Below are positions 1-12,503 of a DNA stretch of 64,000 nucleotides, one piece after another (the stretch's first letter is position 1; each line of letters opens with the position of its first letter). Made by a program: the position numbers and the translations under genes. This DNA is from Ipomoea triloba (Eukaryota; Streptophyta; Magnoliopsida; Solanales; Convolvulaceae). Under the pieces are notes generated by a model. That model was not told the DNA's origin. It saw only the letters and a list, made by a program, of their open reading frames with translations, and ran no database searches. The stretch spans positions 19,790,822 to 19,854,821 of the forward strand of contig NC_044916.1 in the NCBI RefSeq assembly GCF_003576645.1, read 5' to 3'.

Positions 1-267
1 GCCCGCCATATGGCGGGGGCGGGCTAAAAAGCCCGCCAAAATACGGGCCTAAGGTAGGTCGACGCCCCGCCCCACCCTTTCCTAAGCCCGCGGGTCTAGG
101 CCGGGGCCTGCCAAATTTTAAAATTTAGGTAACAATTAAGTGTATACGAAAATAATTTGGATAGTTTAAACATATAGTAATGCATTTGTAATTTTTTTAG
201 ACATAATGTGTCAATTCATAAGTCAATAACGAATCATTTATACAATGTATTAATTTTTTTCAACTTG

Positions 268-356
<89 letters not shown>

Positions 357-542
357 NNNNNNNNNNNNNNNNNNNNNNNNNNNNNNNNNNNNNNNNNNNN
401 NNNNNNNNNNNNNNNNNNNNNNNNNNNNNNNNNNNNNNNNNNNNNNNNNNNNNNNNNNNNNNNNNNNNNNNNNNNNNNNNNNNNNNNNNNNNNNNNNNNN
501 NNNNNNNNNNNNNNNNNNNNNNNNNNNNNNNNNNNNNNNNNN

Positions 543-635
<93 letters not shown>

Positions 636-832
636 ATAAACTAATGTTAATTTATTTATTTTAATAACTTTTTTTTTATTATAAATATGGCGGCCCCGTC
701 GGCCCGCCCGCCAAAGCCCGCAGGTTAGACGGGGCGGGTTAAAAAGCCCGCCAAAATACAGGCTCAAAATATCAAAGTCCGCCCCGTCCCTTTTGCGTGG
801 CGGGACAGGCTAAGCCCGTTTTGACGGATCTA
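1..832. mobile_element. Right part of a hAT-like non-autonomous element
   Basis: The ends of this stretch are rich in GCCCGCC/GGCGGGC motifs, unlike the AT-rich surroundings. The right end reads, on the minus strand, TAGATCCGTCAAAACGGGC, which has the TAG start and GC-rich inner part of many plant hAT terminal repeats. The left terminus lies outside the window, so no target duplication can be checked. A (TA)n tract with a gap sits inside. No coding sequence is visible. It could be two overlapping copies, because the segments near 20-110 and 690-830 resemble each other. Confidence 0.5.
270..630. repeat. (TA)n microsatellite containing an assembly gap
   Basis: A pure TA run is seen on both sides of 186 N (357-542). 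The true length is unknown. The gap is probably a sequencing or assembly failure in the repeat. Confidence 0.95.
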
Positions 833-833
833 A

Positions 834-1885
834 AGATAGGACTCTAAATCGTAATATAGGATCGGAGTGCACTGATAGATTAGATTTCGGCGGGAGTATT
901 GATGGAAGTATGATCTGTTGAGAACTAAATTAAAGGAAATGATCTGTTGTATTGATGAAGCTTACAGAATGTTGCGAAATAAGGGAAACGAGTACAGTGT
1001 ATATATAAGCAAGAGAGGAAGGAAATGGATTAACAGAGAGTGAAATAGAACTGTAAATGTAAACTGATACCCTTGGATATTTTCATCGTATCTAACCCTA
1101 GCTTCATCCCTCAACAATATATAATAACTTTTTACTTTTGAATAATAATAATAATATGTTAATAGTATGTTATAGTACCATGTGAGTAATAATTTATCAA
1201 TTAACTTTTTCATCATTAATATTTATAGCTTTTATATACATAGTGTTATAATTATAATATAAAAAAAATTTAGAAAGTGAAAAATGGATTTTTTGAAATT
1301 TGTGTTAAAACTTACGACTATTGACAAAATATTTTTGAAAAAATTCAAATGCTTTTTTTTCATTTTTTATACATCATTTTTGTTTTATATAATGATACTT
1401 GAAAAATATTTATCTCAAAGTGACAAAAGTAAAAACAAAAACAAAAAAAAAACAAAAAACAAAGTTGAACAGTTAATAAAATCACAACTAAATACTCTGA
1501 TATACTCTGATCTACTGTGAGGGATCAAGATTATGGTAATGGTTCTAATATGAAATGAAAACAACAAGAGGATAAAAAACGATTACTTGAAATATCGTTT
1601 TATTTTTAATTTTTACCTGCACCTATAAAATAATGTTTGGACCGGCCCCGATGATGAAGCCAATCAGTAATAAAGTTATTGTTGCCAATTTGCCATTATA
1701 TCGTTGTCTGGTGTATACAGTAAAATAATAAATGTTAGAGGTTCCAATTAAAGAATTGAAGTGAAGATTGATGGATATGATCCAGGATAGGACTCTAATA
1801 TAGGATCGGAGTGGGCTGGGAGATTAAATGCCGGCGGGAGTATTGATGGAAGTATGATCTGTTGAGAAGTAAGGCAAATGATCTT
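834..1885 (+). repeat. Local direct duplication (834-950 and 1786-1885)
   Basis: Two copies of a segment of about 100 bp (containing ATAGGATCGGAGTG and GGCGGGAGTATTGATGGAAG) lie about 950 bp apart in the same orientation, with small indels. The sequence between them is AT-rich. It contains short open frames at 962-1216 (minus) and 1284-1520 (plus) of low complexity, with no recognisable domain. Confidence 0.7.
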
Positions 1886-2103
1886 TTTATGGGAAGCAAA
1901 GGGAATGCGTGTCTGATATGAGAAGAAAAGGGAATCGGAATGAAAGTTTCCCTCATCTCATCTCCCCTCATTTATAAGAGCATTAATGTGACCTCGACTC
2001 ACCTCATCTCATGTCCCTCGCTAAAAAATGTATTTCTACAGTAGTTTTCAATTTAACTATTTTTTTAGAAAAAAACAGTTAATTAATAACATGCTCTCCT
2101 CCC

Positions 2104-2173
2104 ACAATTACTCTCATAAGACTTAAGGATGTATAGGGACAATTACTCTCATAAGACTTAAGGATGTATAGGG
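2104..2173 (+). repeat. 35-bp tandem repeat, two copies
   Basis: The unit beginning ACAATTACTCTCATAAGAC occurs twice head to tail with no visible difference. Confidence 0.9.
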
Positions 2174-2620
2174 ACACGCGCAAATCAAACAGCAGCAAAC
2201 AAGTAGTGTTTCAATTCGTAAATGTTGAATTAATTCTTCATAATTTTTATTCCAAGCTCACAAATCAATGAATCGTTGAATCAATGAATTATTTCACTAT
2301 GTATCCGGGTTTAGTGTAATGTTTCGCTGCCTTAACTTATGTAATGACTCAAGGTATAAACATGAATGAAAAAAACGTTCAAGATGACGAAAAGTATGGA
2401 TTATTGAATCCCTTATGCGCAAGACTAAGGTATGACTGGTGGGCTGATTGTGCGACTCACGATTTAACTATGCAGTGGCTTTATTAGAGGATGGGGTCCT
2501 CTAAGTAACGAATACTTGTATTAACGAATTCTTTACCCAACAAATTGAATGATTCAAAGCTCTATTTTGATGTCCAATCTAAAGAAGAATGAATGTAACA
2601 TCAAGTGCATTAAAACCTAT

Positions 2621-5600
2621 TGTAACACCCCAATTTTCACATCTTGGATTTATTACAAATCAATAATAATACATTGCGGAAGCTTACATCTTATCAGCAG
2701 AAAACTGGGTGCTACCGCCACACCTAGAGTGAATTCTATCACCTCTTGACAAACTCCACTCTAAGTGCATAGGCTAAACTTACAACATTAACAATAATCC
2801 CTGTCTACATCAAAGAGTAGACCCCAACCTCAACTTCCATCCTATTCAAAGCTCTTCGGGCTGCAGGAGCCCACGCTAGACTGCATCTGATAAGGAACAC
2901 ATCGAAGTGTAGTTAGCACGACGGCTAAGTAAGGAAATCCATTGTCACTTAAAAGTAGACAAAGGTTTGAAAACATAAATAGTTTAGAAGTTTGTAAAGT
3001 TTTTCTCTGTTAAATGTAATGGCATAACCACCGTTCAAAATCATTTTCATGTCCTTTTAGACAAGTTTGCAAAACTTTCATTTCCAGGAATTGCATCATT
3101 TTTTTCTCAAAGAGAGTTCACCAGCACACTTCAGTGCTCGAGATTCATCACATTTTTCTTTTCAACATAGTTACAGAGTAACTATAATTTTCATAGTCAA
3201 AAATTCACTTAGTTTCCCCTGAGTAAGCACGCGGCTTTCTTTTTGAATATTTCTCAATTCCCCACCTTTGGAGTAATTTCATAACTCCCTCTCTTCTAAG
3301 CGAATAGACTTCGCTCTGCAGTATGAATTGATCATACAAACCTCGATCCGTGGCATTTCCAGCCTTCCCGTAGGTCTCCTTATCCTAACCTCGGGCCATG
3401 GCACTCCAGCCCTCCCGTAGGTCCACCCTTATTCCAACCCCGGGCCGTGGCATTTAAGCCTTCCCGTAGGTCCCCACCTTATTCCAGAAACTAAGGGTTT
3501 GAAAACATGATCCTTCCTTCAGTTTTTTCTTTCTTAAATCATTTCTTTTGCACATATTTCACAATTGAGTCCAATACTTAAAATTGGCTACCTCATTAGC
3601 CCCTGAAGGATTTTCAAAATACTTTCAGTGCCCGCAGGCTTTTCAAACACCATTTTCTCATCATTCTCACATAGAGTGCCCACTCAGTAAAAGTGGTATT
3701 TTTCCCTCAAAAAAAAAATAAGGTCTTGACAACCTGTATAGCATACGTCCTTCAACGTAAGTTTTCATAAACATTTTTACTTGCCCAAAGGCTTTTCAAG
3801 CATAGCTCGAGTACGAGCAAAAATTGGAAGAAAACACAGCTAAACACAAGCTGGTCACTCATTGGATACTTATATATTCTACTAACACTACATATATCCA
3901 TTCCCAATACTTATTCCTTATCATGAACTTCAGTCCATCTTACAATCCAATCATCGTCGGTAATCCATAATCATGGTTCCACCATTAACTAATAATAGAT
4001 AGTTATCCTTGTCACTATCGACATCAACAACTTCTACCATGATCAACACCATTAGATCATAACTTGAGGATATCGTACATTCATAATCGATACTTAGTCA
4101 CCCATAATCCAACAATTGACCCTAATCATTCTTAAGCATTAATTATTGTCATTAGTAACTACTAACCTTGTAATCCATCATCGACAACAAGTCAACAACA
4201 TTATAACATCATTATCAAGTCATCGAAAGCATTAACACCATTATTAACCATAATCCATAATTATCCATTAATCTAAACCATTAATTCATAATCACCAATT
4301 CATACTCATGTACCATAATTATAGCATTATATATCACCACCATAATTACAATTCAACTTCTTAGATCAACAACATAATGACATCACCATCATCAATAACG
4401 TTATCCATCATTACATCATCCTCATTTAATTCCATCATTAATCCAATCTTTAATCATAATCCTTATAAGCTCATAATCTTCATAACTTTCCTTATTTATT
4501 AATAAGAATAATAGTTCCTAATCACCATTTTAATCACTAATCACCACCCTTAACCATAATTCATAATTGATTTCCACCTTAAATCAATAAACCATAACCC
4601 ATATGCATAATTACCATCATTAGTCTTAACCCATCAATATTGTAATCCTTACTTATTATGATGCCCATAATCCTTACTTAACCCATCAATATTACTTATT
4701 TTAGTCCACAATTTCTCACCTTCAACCACTTACCCATCTATACTTAACATAAATCTTTAGTCCTTAGTCCAACATTATCCTCATCACTAGGCTTCAACGT
4801 GAACCAAATCACCTTAATTAATCATTAAGTACTCTTAATCATCACCGTAATCCACCATCATTAATTAACAAAATTCATTATTGCCCATAACTCACCATTA
4901 AACTTTAAGTACCCCTTAAATCCGTCTTTAATATACTCATAAGCTATTAATCATCCAAGAACCACCATCTCATAATCTATTTGCCAACATCCATATTCAT
5001 AACAACTTTAACAACACCATTAATGAGAACTCACCAACACAACATTTTGTACATATATATTATGTAAAATACAATTTCATATATATTATACATACCACAT
5101 GTACATAACAATTTTACTTAGATCTCATCATATTTCAACCAAACAATCAATTATCCAATTTCAAGTGACTAAACCGACTTAAGGGATTCCTTACCTNNNN
5201 NNNNNNNNNNNNNNNNNNNNNNNNNNNNNNNNNNNNNNNNNNNNNNNNNNNNNNNNNNNNNNNNNNNNNNNNNNNNNNNNNNNNNNNNNNNNNNNNNNNN
5301 NNNNNNNNNNNNNNNNNNNNNNNNNNNNNNNNNNNNNNNNNNNNNNNNNNNNNNNNNNNNNNNNNNNNNNNNNNNNNNNNNNNNNNNNNNNNNNNNNNNN
5401 NNNNNNNNNNNNNNNNNNNNNNNNNNNNNNNNNNNNNNNNNNNNNNNNGGGATGCTTATCCAAACTCATCTCTTAAAATTAATATTTTAATTACATGGTA
5501 AAAATTGTGACACTTGTCACAACCTTGTGGTTCCAAAAATAAAAATCTTCCAACTTATCAGTTGTGGTCCAAACAGATAAAGTTTCGGTGGAAAATAATT

Positions 5601-5966
5601 TAAATAGGAAGAATTTTGAAACCAAAAATTTATTCCAGACTAAACCTCAAAATTGGGCTAGGTTCGGTACACCGTAAAATATAGCGATGCTACGATCACA
5701 ATAAATTTCCACTGCTACGGGCTAATTTAATTGAATAGGAAATTCAAGCTTAATAGTATGATGCCTAATAATCCATTTCCTAGGAAATCCGAGCTGAAAA
5801 TTCGTCCTTAAAAAATTTTACGGTTCGTGACCGGTACGTAGGTTCGCAGCTTAATAACAACTATACTCACTTATAAAAATCCTTTTGAAGTATCGGGAGA
5901 TCATAACTCATGTATGTCAATACCTTAGGATAAAATAATAATGTTAATAAAATACGGGGTATTACA
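2621..5966 (-). mobile_element. Long solo LTR (minus orientation), 5-bp target duplication
   Basis: The interval starts TGTAACACCCC and ends GGGGTATTACA. It is flanked by a perfect 5-bp direct repeat CCTAT (2616-2620 and 5967-5971), the hallmark of LTR-element integration. No gag or pol sequence is inside. It contains three similar units of about 50 bp near 3340-3480, a long CAT/AAT-rich stretch (about 3880-5030) and a 252-N gap. Read on the minus strand it matches the ends of the copy at 53854-61731 and the LTR start at 63543, so all three are one family with LTRs of about 3.3-3.8 kb. A long-LTR Ty3/gypsy element such as Del/Tekay would fit, but the lineage cannot be proved without internal domains. 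A solo LTR formed by recombination between two LTRs is the simplest reading. Confidence 0.8.
5197..5448. other. Assembly gap (252 N)
   Basis: A run of N inside the solo LTR. The same junction at 7127-7195 is resolved as one N plus (TA)n, so the gap probably hides a TA microsatellite. Confidence 0.9.
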
Positions 5967-7126
5967 CCTATCAAATACTATTTCCATTATTTTTATGTTG
6001 AAAACAAACTTCTCTATCTACTATAGCTTCAAGAAATTATGTATGAGGGCATTATATTATTTTCCTTTTTTTTGGAAAGAGATAATTTTCAATGGATTTT
6101 AACAACTATTTGCACTTCAAAAAATGATCAAATAATTTTAAATTTATGATAGATATAAAATAATAATAGTAATAATAATAATAATAATAATATTTAATTT
6201 CAAATACATTAAAGGAGCATTTGATTCAAGGTATACGAAATAATTGATATGAGTATGATTATTTTATATAAAACTTTTAATTATTACACTTAAAAATAAT
6301 TTACTTCGTGTACACCCTTGATTAGTGACTACGAATTTTTTCTCATAAAAAAAAAATTATTCAATCTATAAGTATCTAATGATCGTTGGATTTGCATCAA
6401 TCATATTTATCAACTTAGAGTAAATTAGTTTTATACCATATGAATTGTTTGATTTATTTATTGAAAATGTGTTACAGATGAGACGTTTTTCCTCCTATTG
6501 CTTAGCTAGACTTGTATATTTAAGTAATTTAACATCTTTGATTTTTTTATCTCTAATAATCTAATTTAATTGCCAAGTAGCTTGTAGCTCAATGAGATTA
6601 TACTGTAATAGAGTCAGTAATACTCAAAAAATAATAATAATACAGTATAACTGATTTTGAATCAAAACACATGTTTATCAACATAAAATAAAGAAATAGC
6701 TACTATTGTTAAAAATTACTAGAGTACTTAGTTTTACATAATAATATGTGTTAGTTTGATTTATTTATTGAAAATTTATTATAGATGGGATGTTTTTTTA
6801 TTTCTTTTCAAAATGAACTTTTTGTGGGAAGCAAAGGGAATGCGTGTCTGAGATCCGATGTGTGTCAGTCTGATATACTGCACCATTACCAACCCCCTCC
6901 CCCCTATATTGTCCCATACCGCACCACTCCACACACAATAACGCACCACAGCCCACCACCTCAAGAAGAGGGGGCACGGGTGGTACGCTCGGCACTGTAC
7001 TAGGGGCTTGAGGCATGTCTCTGCACCCGGAGCCAGCGCCTCAATCGACATGACCACCCATGCAGTTGGCGACACCCCCCGCACTACCCTAGAAATGGGG
7101 ACGCATGTAGGGTGCGCGGGGCGCAC
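5449..7126 (+). repeat. Copy 1 of a 1,678-bp exact-looking duplication
   Basis: Positions 5449-7126 repeat at 7196-8873 with a constant offset of 1,747 bp. I saw no difference in the stretches compared, including homopolymers and the (TAA)n tract. The copy holds the end of the solo LTR (to 5966), its CCTAT flank, an AT-rich spacer, a truncated SINE (6571-6641) and a GC-rich 3' part. It starts right after the N gap and ends at a single N. Confidence 0.9.
6571..6641 (+). mobile_element. Truncated tRNA-type SINE fragment
   Basis: The order TGCCAAGTAGCTTGTAGCTC, then ACTGTAATAGAGTCAGTAATAC, then an A-rich tail matches the ends of the SINE copies at 15247-15391 and 29370-29572, but the middle part with the B box is missing. 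The same fragment recurs at 8318-8388 in the duplicated copy. Confidence 0.55.
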
Positions 7127-7127
7127 N

Positions 7128-7182
<55 letters not shown>

Positions 7183-7195
7183 AAAATAAAATATA
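7127..7195. repeat. Single N plus (TA)n tract at an assembly junction
   Basis: One N is followed by about 50 bp of TA and AATAAAAATAAAATATA, leading directly into the second copy of the duplicated block. Confidence 0.9.
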
Positions 7196-8873
7196 GGGAT
7201 GCTTATCCAAACTCATCTCTTAAAATTAATATTTTAATTACATGGTAAAAATTGTGACACTTGTCACAACCTTGTGGTTCCAAAAATAAAAATCTTCCAA
7301 CTTATCAGTTGTGGTCCAAACAGATAAAGTTTCGGTGGAAAATAATTTAAATAGGAAGAATTTTGAAACCAAAAATTTATTCCAGACTAAACCTCAAAAT
7401 TGGGCTAGGTTCGGTACACCGTAAAATATAGCGATGCTACGATCACAATAAATTTCCACTGCTACGGGCTAATTTAATTGAATAGGAAATTCAAGCTTAA
7501 TAGTATGATGCCTAATAATCCATTTCCTAGGAAATCCGAGCTGAAAATTCGTCCTTAAAAAATTTTACGGTTCGTGACCGGTACGTAGGTTCGCAGCTTA
7601 ATAACAACTATACTCACTTATAAAAATCCTTTTGAAGTATCGGGAGATCATAACTCATGTATGTCAATACCTTAGGATAAAATAATAATGTTAATAAAAT
7701 ACGGGGTATTACACCTATCAAATACTATTTCCATTATTTTTATGTTGAAAACAAACTTCTCTATCTACTATAGCTTCAAGAAATTATGTATGAGGGCATT
7801 ATATTATTTTCCTTTTTTTTGGAAAGAGATAATTTTCAATGGATTTTAACAACTATTTGCACTTCAAAAAATGATCAAATAATTTTAAATTTATGATAGA
7901 TATAAAATAATAATAGTAATAATAATAATAATAATAATATTTAATTTCAAATACATTAAAGGAGCATTTGATTCAAGGTATACGAAATAATTGATATGAG
8001 TATGATTATTTTATATAAAACTTTTAATTATTACACTTAAAAATAATTTACTTCGTGTACACCCTTGATTAGTGACTACGAATTTTTTCTCATAAAAAAA
8101 AAATTATTCAATCTATAAGTATCTAATGATCGTTGGATTTGCATCAATCATATTTATCAACTTAGAGTAAATTAGTTTTATACCATATGAATTGTTTGAT
8201 TTATTTATTGAAAATGTGTTACAGATGAGACGTTTTTCCTCCTATTGCTTAGCTAGACTTGTATATTTAAGTAATTTAACATCTTTGATTTTTTTATCTC
8301 TAATAATCTAATTTAATTGCCAAGTAGCTTGTAGCTCAATGAGATTATACTGTAATAGAGTCAGTAATACTCAAAAAATAATAATAATACAGTATAACTG
8401 ATTTTGAATCAAAACACATGTTTATCAACATAAAATAAAGAAATAGCTACTATTGTTAAAAATTACTAGAGTACTTAGTTTTACATAATAATATGTGTTA
8501 GTTTGATTTATTTATTGAAAATTTATTATAGATGGGATGTTTTTTTATTTCTTTTCAAAATGAACTTTTTGTGGGAAGCAAAGGGAATGCGTGTCTGAGA
8601 TCCGATGTGTGTCAGTCTGATATACTGCACCATTACCAACCCCCTCCCCCCTATATTGTCCCATACCGCACCACTCCACACACAATAACGCACCACAGCC
8701 CACCACCTCAAGAAGAGGGGGCACGGGTGGTACGCTCGGCACTGTACTAGGGGCTTGAGGCATGTCTCTGCACCCGGAGCCAGCGCCTCAATCGACATGA
8801 CCACCCATGCAGTTGGCGACACCCCCCGCACTACCCTAGAAATGGGGACGCATGTAGGGTGCGCGGGGCGCAC
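7196..8873 (+). repeat. Copy 2 of the 1,678-bp duplication
   Basis: It repeats 5449-7126 and then continues into unique sequence at 8874. The part 7196-7713 is a second copy of the solo-LTR end and is followed by the same CCTAT flank (7714-7718). Only this copy is continuous with the right-hand sequence. Confidence 0.9.
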
Positions 8874-9231
8874 CATACACGCCCCCTCCGGTGGGGACCA
8901 ACGTCCCCACCTACGACCTACTTCGGTCATCCACCACTGGTTGGCAACATCCCATGTCAGCCCACCATCTTCTATGTGTTCTCCCTCCAGCTCCTTTCAC
9001 CTTGCTGGCAACCCCCCTATCTTTTAATACTTTGCTCCATGCCTCCTTATTTCCATAGCCCAATAGTCTTCCATTAATCTTGTAGGGCCAACATCTCAGC
9101 AATACAAATGGACACCTCGCTTGAGCCCAAGACCTTCCAGATGAAATGGGCTCCCCGGATACCCATATCCCCATCACACTATATTTATTATGCATTTTTA
9201 TACCTCCATTGTTTAATTTCAAAATTTTCAA
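8526..9231 (-). other. Unrecognised GC-rich, gene-like segment
   Basis: Between two AT-rich deserts lies about 700 bp of ordinary base composition. Minus-strand open frames of 134 codons (8526-8930) and 106 codons (8911-9231) overlap here in different frames. Neither shows a domain I recognise. The second includes WVSGEPISSGRSWAQARCPF, which looks like real coding sequence but matches no family I can name. The 5' three quarters of the first also occur in the duplicated copy (6779-7126). It could be a decayed retroelement or a gene fragment. The frames alone are weak evidence. Confidence 0.3.
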
Positions 9232-9580
9232 TAATTACACTAAAGAAACTCAGAATACCGTGTAACTGATTCAAATAATTTTAAAAAGATTTAAATATTT
9301 TTAAAGACTGTATGATAGTATTTAGTTCAATAGGTAATACTAATTTTTTAGTTCTACACCTTTTACATTTTTAATTATTTTTAAAGACAGTATGATACTA
9401 ATTTACCAAACACCTTCAATTATACAATCTCCTAATGTTATCAACTAGTCATATCCTCTAACTCAATCAGCTAACAGTTATCAACTAACAACCATTTACC
9501 AAATAGGGTCATTGTTTTTAATTTGTGAGTTCACGTGTGTCTACTCCACTTTGTGTTAGGATAACACTAACAACGTTTTT

Positions 9581-9910
9581 GGTCCATGGAATAGGTCAGG
9601 AATGGAATATCATTCCCAAGAATAAACCTATTTCATTGTTTGGTTTGTCCTTTTATTATGAGAATAACATTCCTAGAATGAGCTATTCTCGTTGCAGGGG
9701 GAATAGCCCTTAGGGGACTCCCTGGTATTAGCTATTCCCGGGGTATTTATGCATAGGGGTATTTATGTTTTTTAAACACATATTTCATTTTTATTTCTTA
9801 AATCAACCAAACACTAAAATTTCATTCCTACTAAAGTCTATTCATTCAGCGAACCAAACAATATAATAGAATTCCTACTCTATTCTTTGCCTATTTCATT
9901 TCTTATAGAA
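9581..9910. mobile_element. MITE-like inverted repeat
   Basis: Motifs of the type GGAATAG/GGAATGG occur at the left, and their complements CTATTCC/CATTCCT at the right. The ACCAAACA/TTGTTTGGTT pairs common in plant MITEs lie inside. I could not define exact ends or a target duplication. Confidence 0.4.
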
Positions 9911-10169
9911 TACTATTCCTATTTTTTAAAAATTCATTTCGAAAATCAAAAATGATTGGTCCATTTAATTATGTTGCTTCCAGGATGTGTATTTGTAAAT
10001 ATGGTGCAAGTCCCCTTCCAATGAACCAATGTAGGTCCACCTCTGGTGGTCGAAACGGGATTCTAATCTACTTGCTACTCCTCGTCATAAAAATCCGAGT
10101 CGCATGTCTCCAATAAAATCCTCGGACTTGTAATACCCTTCAAGTCCCTCGAATCCTAACGGTTGTTAT

Positions 10170-10385
10170 ACCATGGACTCGGGTCCACTTTGCAAAGTGG
10201 ACCCAGGTCTATGTTCACAATTTTAAAACTCTATATTTATAATTGTAGAACTTTATGTTCGTAATTTTTGAACTCTATATATATTCATAATTTTTGAACT
10301 CTATATTCACAATTACAGAATTCTATGCTCGCAATTCCAGAACTCTATGTTTACAATTTCATAACTCTATATTCAATAGTATAAC
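10170..10385 (+). repeat. Degenerate tandem repeat of about 27 bp
   Basis: After a GGGTCCACTTTGCAAAGTGG palindrome, a unit of the form CTATGTTCACAATTTTAGAA repeats about six times with divergence (10214-10385). No coding potential is seen. Confidence 0.7.
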
Positions 10386-10477
10386 ACAATTTTTTAATCT
10401 ATGTAACAAAATTGTGAATATTAAATAATACGTAGTATAATTTTGTATTGAGATCTAAAATTTGTAAATAGGGGTGG

Positions 10478-10617
10478 ACGTTTTGGTCTTCGGTTCAATT
10501 TTTTTTTTTTTTCAGTTTCAGTTTTAAAAAAATTAAACCATTCGGTTTAACATTAGAGTTCGGTTCGATTTCGATTTGAATTTAATTCGGTTTGGTGTTC
10601 GGTTTGGTTTACCACCC
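10478..10617. mobile_element. Possible small hAT-type MITE remnant
   Basis: The stretch begins TAGGGGTGGACG and ends TTTACCACCCC, with CGGTT-rich sequence between, as in plant hAT MITEs. The right end lacks the terminal TA and no clean 8-bp duplication is present. Confidence 0.3.
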
Positions 10618-10756
10618 CAAATTTCAACATTTCCTAGGCGACAAGGCGGTCGGGGGGCACCGCGACTTAACGGGGCGCCGTAATAACTATGCATGAAACA
10701 TCACATAACCCAAATTCAAAGTCTAATATCTAAAAATTAAATACCATCATAACAAA

Positions 10757-10915
10757 TTAACAATTGAAACAAATTAAAACAAAAAATAAAACTGGAATTA
10801 AAATTTCAGAATTGGAATTTTCATTCCAGTTTTCTAGTATGAATTTCCAAAACTGGAATGAATTTGGAAATTCATTGCAGTTTACTGGAATGAATTTCCA
10901 GTCGAAATATATATA
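10757..10915. repeat. Iterated ACTGGAAT/ATTCCAGT motifs
   Basis: About 160 bp contain several copies of ACTGGAAT and its complement in alternating orientation. No gene or element boundary is seen. Confidence 0.5.
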
Positions 10916-11771
10916 AGAATATTTGGTAGCCAAAACACTAACTAACAATAGCTATTAAAAAGATTGAAATGTTCTTGTATTTGACGACATTTCAACGATT
11001 TTGTTGATGGAGGACTAAAAAAATGGTCATACCACAATAATACTAGGATCAAAATGGGATGTTATGATTAAAAAAAGGACTACAAATAGACTGTCACCTA
11101 TAAATCTGGGACAAAAAATGAGATTAACACTTAAGTAAATTTATTCTACTAGGGGATGTTTTGATAAATAATACTAAATGTGGACTGTCACTTATAAATC
11201 TTGGACTAATAAAATAGAATTAACTCTTAAGTAAATTTATTTTATTGAAGATTGAGATTTTTTTATTCACATCGAATATTCCTATTTTTGGAAAAGCAAA
11301 CCAATATAAAAGCAAAAGAAATAAACATAAAATCAAATTACCTTAAAGAGAACAGACATCATTATATGGCATAATAGTCAATTTTTCAATCTAACAAGAC
11401 ATGGGTTGTAGTAGACAAAAATAACAATTTTATTGCGTTATGGGTTGAAATAAATCCAACAAATTAGTTAAATCGAACTTCATATAATATAATGAATCCT
11501 ATAAAAGTTACAACAACTAATTTGTTCACGAAAATTTTGTTATAAAATAATTCCTGATAATATTCATTTTATAACACATACAAGAGCGATTTACAAAAAT
11601 AGATATTACTAATCAAAATTACTCTTAATAAATGGTGAATATTATCTGATGTTGAGTTTGAGAAATTGAGAAAACTACAAAGAAAAATTAAATTTGTCAT
11701 TTGTAGATATATCAATAAGAAAAGTTACTTACAGATTTTCATAGATTAACTAATAAAATTAATAAATATTT

Positions 11772-12503
11772 GGGTCACACTTGTGTGAGACTGGATCCTT
11801 ATTCGTACGACGGGTCGGTCGGGTCGAAGCAACATGCAAATGTCATACTTATATGCTCAAATATAATACTAATCAAGAATACAATTTTTGTTACTTATAA
11901 GAGAAAAAGTAATACATTTTTCATAATAAATAATGTTGACAAGTGCCTCTTACTTATAAGGGCAAACTAGTTTTATACGCGTATTGCGCGAATGGGTTAA
12001 TGCCCAATGTTCATATTTAAATAAATATTTGAAAGTATATCAATGCAAGATTATATAGGAGAAGTTTATACATGGGTAATTGAATGTCGAATTTTTTTAT
12101 TTAAATATCTAACTCAAAGTATATGAATCCAAGATAATATAAAAAATTCATTATAATTATTACTAAAATAAATGTTTGCAACCTTGTAAAATCGATAGTC
12201 TAAATATTTGGTCTAAAAATGATAGTCTAAATAAATACTTTTAATTTGAATTTTTGTAAGTGTTCTTAATTCTTTTACACCTTTGAGGAAAAATGTAATA
12301 CTTTTAAATCGAAATGTAAAAGTATTGTATTTTCCCTAAAAAGTATTACATTTACCCTTATAAGTAACAAAATTTTTATTCCTGATTAGTATTACATTTG
12401 AGCACATAAGTATGACATTTGTGCATATAAGTAGCACATCTACATTTGTCCCGACCCGACCCGACTCATCTTACGGTGAGACGGTCTCACACAAGTTTTT
12501 GCC
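11772..12503. mobile_element. Mutator-like MITE with 9-bp target duplication
   Basis: The ends are GGGTCACACTTGTGTGAGAC and, on the other strand, GGCAAAAACTTGTGTGAGAC. They are flanked by a perfect 9-bp repeat TAAATATTT (11763-11771 and 12504-12512). The arms continue as an inverted repeat of about 190 bp (AAATGTCATACTTATATGC on the left, its counterpart on the right). The 9-bp duplication points to Mutator-like transposition. A foreign insert of about 320 bp splits the centre (see the Helitron-like call). Confidence 0.75.
11967..12290 (-). mobile_element. Helitron-like insertion, 3' end CTAG
   Basis: On the minus strand the sequence ends CGCGCAATACGCG (a hairpin), then ATAAAA, then CTAG, followed by T. 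This is the Helitron 3' signature. A related copy lies at 34462-34760. It sits inside the Mutator-like MITE, where the sister arm reads continuously. The 5' end is not sharp. No RepHel coding sequence is present, so it would be non-autonomous. Confidence 0.5.

Noticed and set aside
208..767. Open frames through the TA tract and N run
   Set aside because: They translate to alternating Ile-Tyr and unknown residues; they are microsatellite and gap artefacts.
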